This document shows, one piece after another, positions 36,567 through 45,367 of a stretch of 61,422 nucleotides of DNA. The stretch covers positions 1 through 61,422 of the forward strand of contig NZ_JABRVQ010000025.1 of assembly GCF_013248965.1 (NCBI RefSeq). The letters run 5' to 3'. The notes below the pieces were generated by a model. The model made no database searches, was not told the DNA's origin, and was given only the letters and a program-made list of their open reading frames with translations. The position numbers and the translations under genes were made by a program. The stretch's first letter is position 1. Each line of letters opens with the position of its first letter. Source of the stretch: Psychrobacter okhotskensis (GTDB lineage: Bacteria; Pseudomonadota; Gammaproteobacteria; Pseudomonadales; Moraxellaceae).

Positions 36567-37820
36567 ATGACATCTTCAGTCCCCAATCAAGCAGCCTCAA
36601 AACTAGTACCCCCTCATGGTAGCGACACCCTAAAGCCACTATTATTAAAAGGTAAAGCACGCGAAGAGGCTCTAGAACTTGCCAGCACTTTGCCGACTAT
36701 CACGCTAAGCTCACGTGAGCGTGGTGATTTGATTATGCTTGGTATTGGTGGCTTCACCCCGCTAAATGGCTTTATGAATCAAGCCGATTGGCAAGGCGTT
36801 GTTGACAACATGCGTCTGCAAAGTGGTGAGAATGCTGGCTTGTTTTGGCCAATCCCCATTACTTTATCTGCTCCAAGAGCACTGACCGATACTTTGAGCC
36901 AAGGTGATAAAGTGGCTTTGGTCGCGGATGATGGGGAAGTGATGGGCATCATTACTGTCGAAGAAACTTATGATATCGACAAAGACCATGAGTGCCAGCA
37001 AGTCTTTACCACAATTGATCCTGAACATCCGGGCGTGCAGCAAGTCCTGAACCAAGGCGAAGTCAACATCGCAGGTCGCGTCGAAGTACTAAGCGAAGGC
37101 GAGTTCCCCGCCTTATACCCAGAGATTTATAAAACGCCAGCTGAGACGCGCGAGATATTGGATGCCAAAGGCTGGAAAACAGTCGCCGCCTTCCAAACGC
37201 GTAACCCTATGCACCGCTCACACGAATATCTGGCCAAGATTGCGATCGAGATTTGTGATGGCGTACTGATTCATTCGCTACTCGGCGCATTAAAACCAGG
37301 AGATATCCCAGCTGAGGTACGCCAAGAAGCCATTAAGACCTTGATTGATAATTATTTCAGAGCTGATACCGTGATCCAAGCAGGCTATCCGCTAGACATG
37401 CGTTATGCCGGTCCGCGTGAGGCGCTACTGCATGCAGTATTCCGTCAAAACTACGGTTGTAGCCATCTGATTGTTGGTCGTGACCACGCTGGTGTCGGCG
37501 ATTATTACGGTGCCTTTGATGCGCAGACTATCTTTGAATATGTTGGTAAAGACGACCTTATCACTCAGCCGTTAAAAATTGGCTGGACCTTTTGGTGTAA
37601 TGCTTGTAATGCGATGGCATCAGACAAGACTTGCCCGCATGATGCAAGTGAACACGTTAAGGTATCAGGTACTAAGCTACGTAAAGCCTTATCAGAAGAT
37701 GAGGATGTGCCAGACAACTTTAGCCGTCCAGAAGTTTTGCAGATTTTGCGTGATTACTACGCTGGTATCGCTCGTGAAGAGCGTGCAGAGATCAAACTTA
37801 CTGGCGCATCAGCCGTATAA
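36567..37820 (+). CDS. sat: Sulfate adenylyltransferase (ATP sulfurylase), single-domain type
   Basis: ATP sulfurylase activates sulfate to APS, the first step after uptake. This is the homo-oligomeric Sat type, not the CysDN pair. The active-site [15 protein letters not shown] is at about residues 209-223 (HxxH-type motif), and [13 protein letters not shown] follows near 309. [16 protein letters not shown] stretch near 347-361 supplies cysteines that may bind zinc. The product has 417 residues and no C-terminal APS kinase domain, so APS kinase activity must come from another gene. It is divergent from cysI and ends in a strong terminator, so the two can share regulation, plausibly by CysB, although I could not define its site. 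Confidence 0.94.
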   Translation: MTSSVPNQAASKLVPPHGSDTLKPLLLKGKAREEALELASTLPTITLSSRERGDLIMLGIGGFTPLNGFMNQADWQGVVDNMRLQSGENAGLFWPIPITLSAPRALTDTLSQGDKVALVADDGEVMGIITVEETYDIDKDHECQQVFTTIDPEHPGVQQVLNQGEVNIAGRVEVLSEGEFPALYPEIYKTPAETREILDAKGWKTVAAFQTRNPMHRSHEYLAKIAIEICDGVLIHSLLGALKPGDIPAEVRQEAIKTLIDNYFRADTVIQAGYPLDMRYAGPREALLHAVFRQNYGCSHLIVGRDHAGVGDYYGAFDAQTIFEYVGKDDLITQPLKIGWTFWCNACNAMASDKTCPHDASEHVKVSGTKLRKALSEDEDVPDNFSRPEVLQILRDYYAGIAREERAEIKLTGASAV

Positions 37821-37864
37821 TTAACATTTGTCTTATTAGCAAATAAAGCTAGTACTAAAAAATG

Positions 37865-37901
37865 AAAAAAGGTGTCAGACGATAAATCTGACACCTTTTT
37901 T
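37865..37901. terminator. Bidirectional terminator between sat and the lipoprotein gene
   Basis: A 15-bp perfect stem AAAAAAGGTGTCAGA with TCTGACACCTTTTTT, loop CGATAAA; serves both convergent genes. Confidence 0.93.
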
Positions 37902-37962
37902 CTGCTCTAAAGCTAGATTATTTAAAGCTACGTATTACCTTATGTTATCGCCTCATCGAATT

Positions 37963-38484
37963 CTAATTCAGCTCTAAATTCCCCTCAAGTTTCTCATAGT
38001 TTCCGGCTAGCGTCCCGCCACCTGAGCAAAAATAGTTTAATGCATATTTATCTTGGCTATCAATGGTCAGCGTATCCTCTTTAAATTGGAAGAACGCCAT
38101 GCTGTCATTGCTGTTGTTTATCTTGGTCTGAAAAATAATACCATGTGCATCGTCTTGACCTAGCAACGTCGCCTTAGCGTCAAACTGACACGTTGGTTTT
38201 TTGACATCGCTGCGGGCACGCACCTTTATGGCAATATCTGCCGCTCCATCAGCTCTCACTATGACGCCCACCCAATCACTGCCTTGCTTGCGCGTCGCAT
38301 AGCCGTTTGAAGCATAGTCACCAACGATTTTCTGTACCGCAGGTGTCTGCACAACAGCCTTACTCTTCACGGTGTTGTCAATTTGGCTGACAGTGCTATA
38401 ACTACAGCCAGTAACGCTAATAAGAACGGTGCTGGCACAAATTAAGACAGTAGAAAATACTGAGCGGCGTTGGTATTGAATCAT
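37963..38484 (-). CDS. Small hypothetical lipoprotein
   Basis: I do not recognise a family. With the ATG at 38484 the N-terminus MIQYQRRSVFSTVLICAST followed by a VTGC lipobox is a clean lipoprotein signal; cleavage before the cysteine near residue 27 leaves about 147 residues. The open frame could begin 24 residues earlier but that would bury the signal. The mature part is rich in beta-strand patterns with paired cysteines (TCQFDAKATLL and YFCSGGG), and may adopt a small beta-barrel-like fold of the kind that binds or inhibits envelope enzymes; this is a guess. It is convergent with sat and divergent from the sulfate-binding protein gene. Confidence 0.75.
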   Translation of the reverse strand: MIQYQRRSVFSTVLICASTVLISVTGCSYSTVSQIDNTVKSKAVVQTPAVQKIVGDYASNGYATRKQGSDWVGVIVRADGAADIAIKVRARSDVKKPTCQFDAKATLLGQDDAHGIIFQTKINNSNDSMAFFQFKEDTLTIDSQDKYALNYFCSGGGTLAGNYEKLEGNLELN

Positions 38485-38949
38485 AGGGCGGCACCTTGGT
38501 ATTAAGTGAATGATAGGTATGGCTGATGACAGATGCTGACTATAAGTACGGAGCATAAGTACTGACCGATCGAGGCGATTGGTTGGCTACGTATAGTATG
38601 CCACAGTCGGTAGCATAACGCTCTTAACCCCCTAGAGGTTAAAGCTGTTCTCATTTATTTCTTAGATTAACTGCTGGATTAGTCATGAAACAAATACAAC
38701 TGCTTGCTTATGCCAAGTTCAGCACTCGATAAGCTGATTTGTCACTAAGCGTTCATAAAACAAGCTGCTAGCATGTCTCTCATTATCCACAGAAGCCAGT
38801 TAATAAATTGGCCAATAAGCTACGTTAAAAATTCAGTTCAGAGAGCCAAGCTCATCGAGCAATGGCAGTTGAGACCGTCATAAGTATTTTAATAAAAACG
38901 GTCGCATCGAAACTAAAAAATACGCAATTTAAAAATACAGAGAGCATTT
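38485..38949. other. Divergent intergenic region lipoprotein / sulfate-binding protein
   Basis: About 465 bases without a convincing gene. It should hold the promoter of the sulfate uptake genes and any CysB-like control site, but I cannot define either from sequence. A short hairpin AACC-CCTAGA-type sequence lies near 38629. Confidence 0.5.
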
Positions 38950-40086
38950 ATGCAAACCAATAGTACTATCAATAAAGTCTCAGCGCGCATCAGCACTAGC
39001 GCTGGCGTTTCACTGTCTCAAAGTGCGCAACCTCGCACCCTTATCATAGGCGGCGCGTTGACAGCGTTAATGCTAATGACAGGCTGTAGCCCTACGCAAG
39101 CCACACAAGACGACACAGATAAGTCCGCAAGTACGCAAAAAGACATCAGCCTGCTTAACGTCTCTTACGATGTGTCACGCGATTTGTATAAAGACTACAA
39201 TGCTTTATTCAGTGCGGATTATCAGGCAACGCATCCAGACAGTAAAATAAATATCAATCAGTCGCATGGCGGCTCAAGCAAGCAAGCCTTGTCGGTTGCC
39301 AGTGGTTTGCAAGCTGATGTGGTGACCTTAAACCAACAAAGCGATATGAATTTGCTGGTCGAAAAAGGCTTAGTCGCAGCCGACTGGCAGCAAGCACTAC
39401 CTAATAATGCCGTGCCTTATACCAGCACTATGGTGCTACTGGTACGGAACGGCAATCCAAAAAACATTCAAGACTGGTCTGATTTGGCACGTAATGGTAT
39501 CGATGTGGTCATCCCGAATCCAAAGACCAGTGGTACGGCGCGTTATGCCTTTTTGGGCGCTTATGGTTATGGGCTACATCAGTTTAACGAAAGCCCGCAG
39601 AACCCAACCAAAACCAATGATTTTATCCAAAAGCTACTGGCGAACGTTGTCACTTATGACAATGGTGCACGGGCAGCGACGACCAGCTTTACCCAGCGCG
39701 GCCTTGGCGATGTGCTCGTCACTACCGAAAACGAAGCACATCTGGCCGCGAAGCAGTTTGCGAAAGGGAAAGTCGACATCGTCTATCCGAGCTACTCGAT
39801 TGTGATTAAAAACCCTGTTGCCGTGGTGACCGCGGTCACCGAAAAAAGCGGTAAAACTGAGGCAGCTAATACCTATCTTAAGGGTTTATGGGACACGCCA
39901 GCACAAGAGCTGATGGCACAAATGTATATGCGTCCTAGTAATGAGCAGGTGCTGGCCGCGCACAAAGACACATTGCCTGATATTGACACCTTTGAGCCAG
40001 TCGACGTTTTCGGTTCTTGGGCTCAGATTATGGAGACATTCTTTGTCGATGGTGGGCGTTTTGATCAGTTGGCACGGGTAGAGTAA
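38950..40086 (+). CDS. sbp: Sulfate-binding lipoprotein (first of two)
   Basis: A sulfate/thiosulfate-binding protein that delivers sulfate to the CysTWA ABC permease. The N-terminus is long, with a lipobox LMTGC near residues 43-47, so the protein is predicted to be anchored by lipid rather than free in the periplasm. Binding-site blocks typical of Sbp follow: LLNVSYDVSRDLYKDYN (about 68-84), QSHGGSSKQALSVASGLQAD (about 107-126), FTQRGLGDVLVTTENEAHLA and DIVYPSYSI. The product is 378 residues. It is followed 243 bases later by a close paralogue. The ATG has a GAGAG-type ribosome site. Confidence 0.92.
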   Translation: MQTNSTINKVSARISTSAGVSLSQSAQPRTLIIGGALTALMLMTGCSPTQATQDDTDKSASTQKDISLLNVSYDVSRDLYKDYNALFSADYQATHPDSKININQSHGGSSKQALSVASGLQADVVTLNQQSDMNLLVEKGLVAADWQQALPNNAVPYTSTMVLLVRNGNPKNIQDWSDLARNGIDVVIPNPKTSGTARYAFLGAYGYGLHQFNESPQNPTKTNDFIQKLLANVVTYDNGARAATTSFTQRGLGDVLVTTENEAHLAAKQFAKGKVDIVYPSYSIVIKNPVAVVTAVTEKSGKTEAANTYLKGLWDTPAQELMAQMYMRPSNEQVLAAHKDTLPDIDTFEPVDVFGSWAQIMETFFVDGGRFDQLARVE

Positions 40087-40329
40087 TGGCTAACTGTAAT
40101 ACCGCATTCGATTAGATCGTTACAGCTAGCCAGCACTCGACAGCAGGCAGACGTCATAAAAAGTGGTATGCCTCAAGAGATAACCACTTATAAGTTATTG
40201 ATAAATTTATTTATATGACTTGGTTATTCCATTTTGGCAATAACATACACATATTCATCATTAAACATAATAAGATGGCGCTGTTAGCATACTTGCACAA
40301 CATAACAAACAGACATCTCTGAGGTATTT

Positions 40330-41427
40330 ATGACTGACGCAGCTCGTTATCAACAAAAAAACAAAGCGCTAAGTGCTCTAAGCATTGCTGGCGTGGCACT
40401 GACACTTGGACTCGCGGGCTGTAGCAACAGCGAGCAGACCGATACGACGGCCAATGCTGATGGCACGCCAGCTGCAGAAGGTCAAAATATCGAGCTGTTA
40501 AACGTCTCTTATGATGTGGCACGCGACTTTTATAAAGACTACAACCCGCTGTTCGTTGAACATTATAAAGCGGAGAACCCAAACAGTAATATCCTAATCA
40601 AGCAGTCACATGGTGGCTCAAGTAAGCAAGCCCTGTCGGTTGCTAATGGTCTGCAAGCGGATGTCGCGACCATGAATCAAGGCTCAGATATCGAGCTGCT
40701 TGAGAAAAAAGGCTTGGTTGAGTCAGATTGGGAAAGCAAATTCCCAGATAACGCTGTGCCCTTTACCAGTACCATCGTATTTTTGGTGCGTAAAGACAAC
40801 CCAAAAGGTATCAATGATTGGGAAGACTTGACCAAAGATGGCCTTGAGATTGTAATGGCCAATCCGAAAGTTACCGGTAATGGTCGCTATGCATTTTTAG
40901 GGGCTTATGGTTATGGCTTACACGCCTTTAATAACGAAGAAGCACCAGCGAAAAAATACGTAAAAGACATGCTAAAAAACGTCAAAGTCTATGAGAATGG
41001 CGGGCGTGCAGCGACGACGACCTTCGTTCAGCGCGGTATTGGTGATGTCTTAGTTACCTTTGAAAACGAAGCCAACCTTGCGGCCACTGATTTTGGTGCG
41101 GGTCAAGTTGACATCGTTTATCCTAAATACTCTATCAAATCAGAAAGCCCTGTTGCGATCGTCAAAGCTGTGACTGATAAAAAAGGCACCACTGACGCGG
41201 CAAAAGCTTATCTTGATTACTTATGGAGCGAGCCTGCTCAGCAATTGGCCGCTGACCTTTACTTACGTCCTAGCGTAAAAAGCGTCCTTGATAAAAACGG
41301 TGACAAATTACCACCTGTTGAAACCTTTCGCCCGAACGATGCCTTTGGTACGTGGGATGAGATCATGAGTACTTACTTTGGCGATGGTGGTGTATTCGAT
41401 CAGTTAGCGATTAATGCCCCGCAGTAA
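40330..41427 (+). CDS. sbp: Sulfate-binding lipoprotein (second of two)
   Basis: A paralogue of the preceding gene, roughly 60 percent identical by eye over the mature region, with the same binding blocks (LLNVSYDVARDFYKDYN, QSHGGSSKQALSVANGLQAD, FVQRGIGDVLVTFENEANLA, DIVYPKYSI). Its lipobox is LAGC near residues 28-31, a shorter signal than in the first copy. One copy may favour sulfate and the other thiosulfate or a related oxyanion, but nothing in the sequence settles this. It is separated from cysT by a strong hairpin that probably reduces transcription into the permease genes, so that binding protein exceeds permease. Confidence 0.92.
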   Translation: MTDAARYQQKNKALSALSIAGVALTLGLAGCSNSEQTDTTANADGTPAAEGQNIELLNVSYDVARDFYKDYNPLFVEHYKAENPNSNILIKQSHGGSSKQALSVANGLQADVATMNQGSDIELLEKKGLVESDWESKFPDNAVPFTSTIVFLVRKDNPKGINDWEDLTKDGLEIVMANPKVTGNGRYAFLGAYGYGLHAFNNEEAPAKKYVKDMLKNVKVYENGGRAATTTFVQRGIGDVLVTFENEANLAATDFGAGQVDIVYPKYSIKSESPVAIVKAVTDKKGTTDAAKAYLDYLWSEPAQQLAADLYLRPSVKSVLDKNGDKLPPVETFRPNDAFGTWDEIMSTYFGDGGVFDQLAINAPQ

Positions 41428-41493
41428 CCAATACGCTTGCTTTTAAACGTACTGTCGTTACCCGCTTAGCAGCTCTAAAGTAACGTCCAATCA

Positions 41494-41529
41494 TATAAAG
41501 GACATGGCACCCGCGCTATGTCCTTTATA
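41494..41529 (+). terminator. Intercistronic hairpin between sbp and cysT
   Basis: A 12-bp perfect stem TATAAAGGACAT with ATGTCCTTTATA and a 12-base loop, but no long T tract. It fits a partial terminator or an RNA 3'-end stabiliser for the binding protein transcript. Confidence 0.6.
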
Positions 41530-41608
41530 CCGTAAGCGGACTAATAATACATTTGATAAAACGTGGTCTTTACGATAAGTACCATCAGATAGGCAATAGG
41601 ACATCACT

Positions 41609-42493
41609 ATGAGTGCAACACCATCTTCGAGCAGCAAACCTTTGCCAAAAAAAGGCTGGCTGAACCGTTTGCGTCAGCGCAATGTGCTGCCAGGGTTTGG
41701 TCTGAGCATGGGCATTACCGTCTTTAGCTTGTCGTTATTAGTGGTACTACCGTTTGCTATGATGGCCTATACTACAACCCAAATGGGCTGGACGGGCTTT
41801 TGGGAAACCATTACCCAGCCGCAAGTAACTGCTGCTATTAAATTAAGCTTGTGGATGTCGTTTTTAGCCATGCTCACCAATATGGTGTTTGGGACGCTGG
41901 TCGCCTGGGTACTGGTGCGTTATGAATTTTGGGGTAAGTCCTTAATCAATGCCTTGGTTGATTTGCCTTTTGCACTACCAACCGCTGTCACTGGGATTTC
42001 TCTGGCCACTCTTTATGCGCCGAATGGCCTGATTGGTAAATGGTTTGATAAGTTCGACATTCAGGTGGCTTTTACGCCTATCGGTATTTGGCTCGCTTTA
42101 GTGGTGGTCAGCTTTCCATTTATTGTTCGTGCCGTGCAGCCCGTATTGGCTGAGCTATCGGTTGAGTTTGAGGAGGCGGCCGCGGTACTGGGCGCAAATC
42201 GTTTAACCACGTTTCGTAAGGTGATTTTGCCAGAGCTGTTACCAGCATTATTAATGGGCGCGGGCATGATGTTTGCCCGTGCGACTGGCGAGTATGGTTC
42301 GGTGATTTTTATCGCGGGTAATATTCCGATGCAGTCTGAAATTTTACCACTCATTATTATTAGTAAGCTTGAGCAGTTCGATATCCAAGGTGCTTCTGCC
42401 GTGGCGTTATTTATGCTGATGATTTCATTTGTGATTTTATTGACCATCAACATTGTACAGTGGAAACTGTCGCGCCGTGTAGGAGCTCGCTAA
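41609..42493 (+). CDS. cysT: Sulfate ABC transporter permease CysT
   Basis: One of the two membrane subunits of the sulfate/thiosulfate importer (also called CysU). About six transmembrane helices are visible, and the cytoplasmic EAA loop that contacts CysA reads EEAAAVLGANRLTTFRKVILPELLPALLMG (near residues 190-219). The segment LVDLPFALPTAVTGISLATLY is typical. The product has 294 residues, slightly longer than the E. coli protein because of a basic N-terminal extension. Its stop codon is one base before the cysW start, and a GGAG ribosome site for cysW lies inside its last codons, so the two are translationally coupled. Confidence 0.95.
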   Translation: MSATPSSSSKPLPKKGWLNRLRQRNVLPGFGLSMGITVFSLSLLVVLPFAMMAYTTTQMGWTGFWETITQPQVTAAIKLSLWMSFLAMLTNMVFGTLVAWVLVRYEFWGKSLINALVDLPFALPTAVTGISLATLYAPNGLIGKWFDKFDIQVAFTPIGIWLALVVVSFPFIVRAVQPVLAELSVEFEEAAAVLGANRLTTFRKVILPELLPALLMGAGMMFARATGEYGSVIFIAGNIPMQSEILPLIIISKLEQFDIQGASAVALFMLMISFVILLTINIVQWKLSRRVGAR

Positions 42494-42494
42494 G

Positions 42495-43430
42495 ATGCAG
42501 ATATCCAATAGCTACGACTATCAAAGCAACCCAGCAACCAAAGATACCCCATGGATACGGCGCACCTTTATTGGCATCGCTGTCTTATTCATGGTTATCA
42601 TGCTAGTAGTACCATTATTTGCGGTGTTTTATGAAGCCTTTAAAGGTGGCTGGCAGTTGTATATTGCCTCGCTAGTCGATCCAGAAGCGCTGCAAGCGAT
42701 TAAGCTCACATTAATTACCGCCGCTATCGTGTTGCCAATTAACATGGTGATGGGTATCGCAATTGCATGGCTCGTGACGCGTTATCAATTCAAAGGTAAG
42801 CAGCTGGTCACGACCTTGCTTGATTTGCCATTTTCGGTGTCACCAGTGGTCGCCGGTTTGATGTTTGTCTTGTTATTCGGTCTTAACTCTACCGTTGGTG
42901 GCTGGCTTGAGAGCATGGGCTTTCAAGTGATTTATGCCGTTCCGGGTATTGTGTTAGCCACGTTATTTGTGACCTTTCCCTTTGTGGCACGTGAGCTGAT
43001 ACCGCTGATGCAGACTCAAGGTGATAGTGAGGAGCAGGCCGCGCTTACTTTGGGTGCCACCGGTTGGCAGACTTTTTGGCATGTGACCTTGCCCAATATC
43101 AAATGGGCATTGCTCTATGGTTTGATTTTGACCAACGCTCGGGCAATGGGTGAATTCGGTGCCGTGAGCGTGGTCTCAGGTCATATACGCGGTGAGACCA
43201 ATACCATGCCGCTCTTGGTTGAGATTGCTTACAATGATTATAACTTTACCGCCGCTTTTGCTTTATCAAGCTTACTTGCCGCACTGGCGTTAGTGACGCT
43301 ATTGATACAACAAGTCATGACCAAGGTACAAGAGCGCAAGTTTGCCAAATCTGAACGGCTAGCGAGCGCGCCTGAGCTACCAGTGAGTGCCAATGCCACC
43401 GTAGCAAAGCGCGCAGATGACAGCGTATAA
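42495..43430 (+). CDS. cysW: Sulfate ABC transporter permease CysW
   Basis: The second membrane subunit of the sulfate importer. Six transmembrane helices are visible; the EAA loop reads EEQAALTLGATGWQTFWHVTLPNIKWALLYG (near residues 179-209). The segment TLLDLPFSVSPVVAGLMFVLLFG and the late GAVSVVSGHIRGETNTMPLLVE are characteristic of CysW. The product has 311 residues and ends with a basic, Ala/Ser-rich tail of about 30 residues. It begins one base after cysT stops. cysA follows 96 bases later in the same direction with no terminator between. Confidence 0.95.
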   Translation: MQISNSYDYQSNPATKDTPWIRRTFIGIAVLFMVIMLVVPLFAVFYEAFKGGWQLYIASLVDPEALQAIKLTLITAAIVLPINMVMGIAIAWLVTRYQFKGKQLVTTLLDLPFSVSPVVAGLMFVLLFGLNSTVGGWLESMGFQVIYAVPGIVLATLFVTFPFVARELIPLMQTQGDSEEQAALTLGATGWQTFWHVTLPNIKWALLYGLILTNARAMGEFGAVSVVSGHIRGETNTMPLLVEIAYNDYNFTAAFALSSLLAALALVTLLIQQVMTKVQERKFAKSERLASAPELPVSANATVAKRADDSV

Positions 43431-43526
43431 GCGGCTAAAGTAGTGATTGATAAAACAGCGACTAGTAAAACAATAATCGAAATCATCTGCTACGATAAGA
43501 CAAAAGATATAATAAGAGACACTATT

Positions 43527-44249
43527 ATGAGCATCGAGATTAGGAACGTTAATAAAAAGTTTGGCAATTTTACTGCCTTAGACAATATCAATATCACCGT
43601 ACCTACAGGTAAATTGACAACGTTATTAGGGCCTTCTGGCTGCGGTAAAACAACCTTGTTACGCATCATCGCTGGGCTTGAGTATTCGGACTCGGGGCAG
43701 ATATTGTTTGATGAGTTGGACGTTACCCATACGCCTGTGCAAAAACGCCATATCGGCTTTATGTTTCAGCACTATGCGCTATTTCGCCACAAAAACATCG
43801 CCGATAATATCGCCTTTGGCTTAACGTTATTGCCCAAGAATGAGCGACCAAGCAAAGCGGATATCAATAAGCGAGTGGCAGAGCTTCTAGAATTAGTACA
43901 GCTGCCACAAATCGCTAATGCTTATCCGCATCAATTATCTGGCGGTCAGCGTCAGCGTATTGCGCTGGCACGTGCCTTAGCAGTAAAACCAAAGCTGTTG
44001 CTATTGGATGAGCCATTTGGTGCGCTTGATGCCAAGGTACGTAAGGAGTTGCGTACTTGGCTAAAAGACATTCATCATGAGCTGGGTATCACCAGTATCA
44101 TGGTCACCCATGATCAAGAAGAAGCCCGCGCTGTGTCTGATGAGATTGTGGTGATGAATCATGGCCATGTTGAGCAAGTAGGTACTTCAGAAGAGTTGAT
44201 ACATCATCCAGCTAACGCCTTTGTCAGTGATTTCTTAGACTTAGTATAG
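43527..44249 (+). CDS. cysA: Sulfate ABC transporter ATPase CysA, short form without regulatory domain
   Basis: The ATPase that drives sulfate import. The ATG at 43527 gives [18 protein letters not shown] with AAGAGA upstream; an in-frame GTG 28 codons earlier is unlikely. Walker [13 protein letters not shown] (about 35-46), Q-loop [11 protein letters not shown], signature [16 protein letters not shown], Walker [17 protein letters not shown] and switch His in MVTHDQEEA are all present. The protein stops at 240 residues (FVSDFLDLV), where E. coli CysA goes on for about 120 residues into its C-terminal regulatory region. The downstream sequence has a stop and a terminator, so this looks like a genuine short form, not a frameshift I can see. 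Confidence 0.94.
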   Translation: MSIEIRNVNKKFGNFTALDNINITVPTGKLTTLLGPSGCGKTTLLRIIAGLEYSDSGQILFDELDVTHTPVQKRHIGFMFQHYALFRHKNIADNIAFGLTLLPKNERPSKADINKRVAELLELVQLPQIANAYPHQLSGGQRQRIALARALAVKPKLLLLDEPFGALDAKVRKELRTWLKDIHHELGITSIMVTHDQEEARAVSDEIVVMNHGHVEQVGTSEELIHHPANAFVSDFLDLV

Positions 44250-44357
44250 AAGGATTATAATCCACCTGTTTTAAGTCTTATTTTCACAGGGCTATTTTCA
44301 AAAGACTATAGCTGTTTTTAGAATAAGCATGGTGTGCAATTACTATCGTTTGCATAT

Positions 44358-44390
44358 AAAAAAGACCTACTGATGTAGGTCTTTTTTTAT
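44358..44390. terminator. Terminator after cysA, bidirectional with the ArsR gene
   Basis: AAAAAAGACCTAC and GTAGGTCTTTTTT stem (44358-44387) with a four-base loop, between convergent genes. Confidence 0.92.
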
Positions 44391-44492
44391 GGCTTAAATT
44401 ATGTATGGGCTTCAACATAGAGGGCAGGGCAATGACTAAGTAATAGTCCAATTAATAGTAAACTCAGCAACTATTAACTGAATGAGTAGCCT

Positions 44493-44822
44493 CTAAGCAA
44501 GTTTTGACATATTTAGGTTCAAGTCTTTGAGTGAGGTTTGCTCATAGGTGATATCCAAGATATCTTGACACCAGTCAGGCAGATCATCGGCTACTTCATA
44601 CCACATCCAGGTACCATCGCGAGCACAGCTTAAGATGCCCAGTTTTTTTAAATGGTTCAAATGGCGCGAGATGGTTGGCTGTGGTTGATCCAATATTTCT
44701 ACCAATTCGCCCACACAGCGTGCTTCTTTTTTGAATAAGATTTGGAAGATTTTTAAGCGCGTCGGATCAGATAAAACCTTAAACAATTCGATAGGTTGTA
44801 TCGTAAAATTATTATCAGACAT
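44493..44822 (-). CDS. ArsR-family winged-helix regulator
   Basis: A small ArsR/SmtB-type repressor of about 109 residues. The helix-turn-helix region is ELVEILDQPQPTISRHLNHLKKLGIL (about 36-61), followed by the wing CARDGTWMWYEVAD. The ATG at 44822 gives MSDNNFTIQPIELFKVLSDPTRLKI, the family N-terminus; the longer frame adds 33 residues unlike the family and is unlikely. Cysteines are at about 32 (ARCVGEL), 63 and 78, which does not match the paired-Cys arsenic site (ELCVCDL), so the effector is unknown. It lies between the sulfate and iron genes, and its divergent neighbour is bfd, 353 bases away. Confidence 0.88.
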   Translation of the reverse strand: MSDNNFTIQPIELFKVLSDPTRLKIFQILFKKEARCVGELVEILDQPQPTISRHLNHLKKLGILSCARDGTWMWYEVADDLPDWCQDILDITYEQTSLKDLNLNMSKLA

Positions 44823-45175
44823 AGGATAATTCCAATAGAGCTTCGTTAATAGGGGTTCAATATAACAGCAGTTGCTTATTAAATCGATTAAAAAATGAGC
44901 AAAATTACACTTCGTCGTCATTTTAGTACCGTTAAGTATAATCGGTTACACGTTTATCTATATTCAGTTACATGAATTCATACCCAAAATCTCTAGTGGT
45001 GCATTAATGATAAACAGATAGGCCAATGCTATTGCAAATGGTAATAATTATCGTTATTATAACGACTAACAAGATAAAGTATTGAATGTTAAGTAACTTA
45101 TCCATTCAAAAAGCTTTTCTTTAATCATTTAAGTGCATCAGCAAGACATATAGTAACCATCGTAGGAGCCAGCAC
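44823..45175. other. Divergent intergenic region ArsR gene / bfd
   Basis: No gene is visible. It contains a candidate Fur box (45039-45053) about 120 bases before bfd, and the promoters of both genes. Confidence 0.6.
45039..45053. promoter_or_regulatory. Candidate Fur box upstream of bfd
   Basis: TGGTAATAATTATCG matches the 7-1-7 Fur consensus TGATAAT-N-ATTATCA at 12 of 14 positions. Fur control of bfd (repression when iron is plentiful) is known in other bacteria. Confidence 0.65.
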
Positions 45176-45367
45176 ATGTACGTATGTATCTGTAACGACG
45201 TAAAAGAAAAGCAAATCAAAGCCGCCATTGCTGCCGGTATCGATACCCTTGACGGTCTAAAAGATACCCTTGATGTTGCGACGTGCTGTGGTTGCTGTGA
45301 GCCGATGGTCAATGATTACCTTGATGAACACCATGCCAAGCTGGATGTCTTAGCTTACGCCGTCTAA
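45176..45367 (+). CDS. bfd: Bacterioferritin-associated ferredoxin
   Basis: A 63-residue [2Fe-2S] protein of the Bfd/(2Fe-2S)-binding family, which reduces and releases iron stored in bacterioferritin. The four ligands are Cys4, Cys6, Cys38 and Cys41 (MYVCICND, ATCCGCC), the same spacing as E. coli Bfd; Cys37 and Cys40 are additional. The ATG has a TAGGAG ribosome site. A Fur-box candidate lies upstream, and the two bacterioferritin subunits follow 415 bases later on the same strand, consistent with use in iron mobilisation. Confidence 0.95.
   Translation: MYVCICNDVKEKQIKAAIAAGIDTLDGLKDTLDVATCCGCCEPMVNDYLDEHHAKLDVLAYAV

Noticed and set aside
38685..38732. Short frame MKQIQLLAYAKFSTR upstream of the sulfate-binding gene, as a possible leader peptide
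   Set aside because: No cysteine or methionine enrichment, weak ribosome site and no attenuator structure; it may be random.
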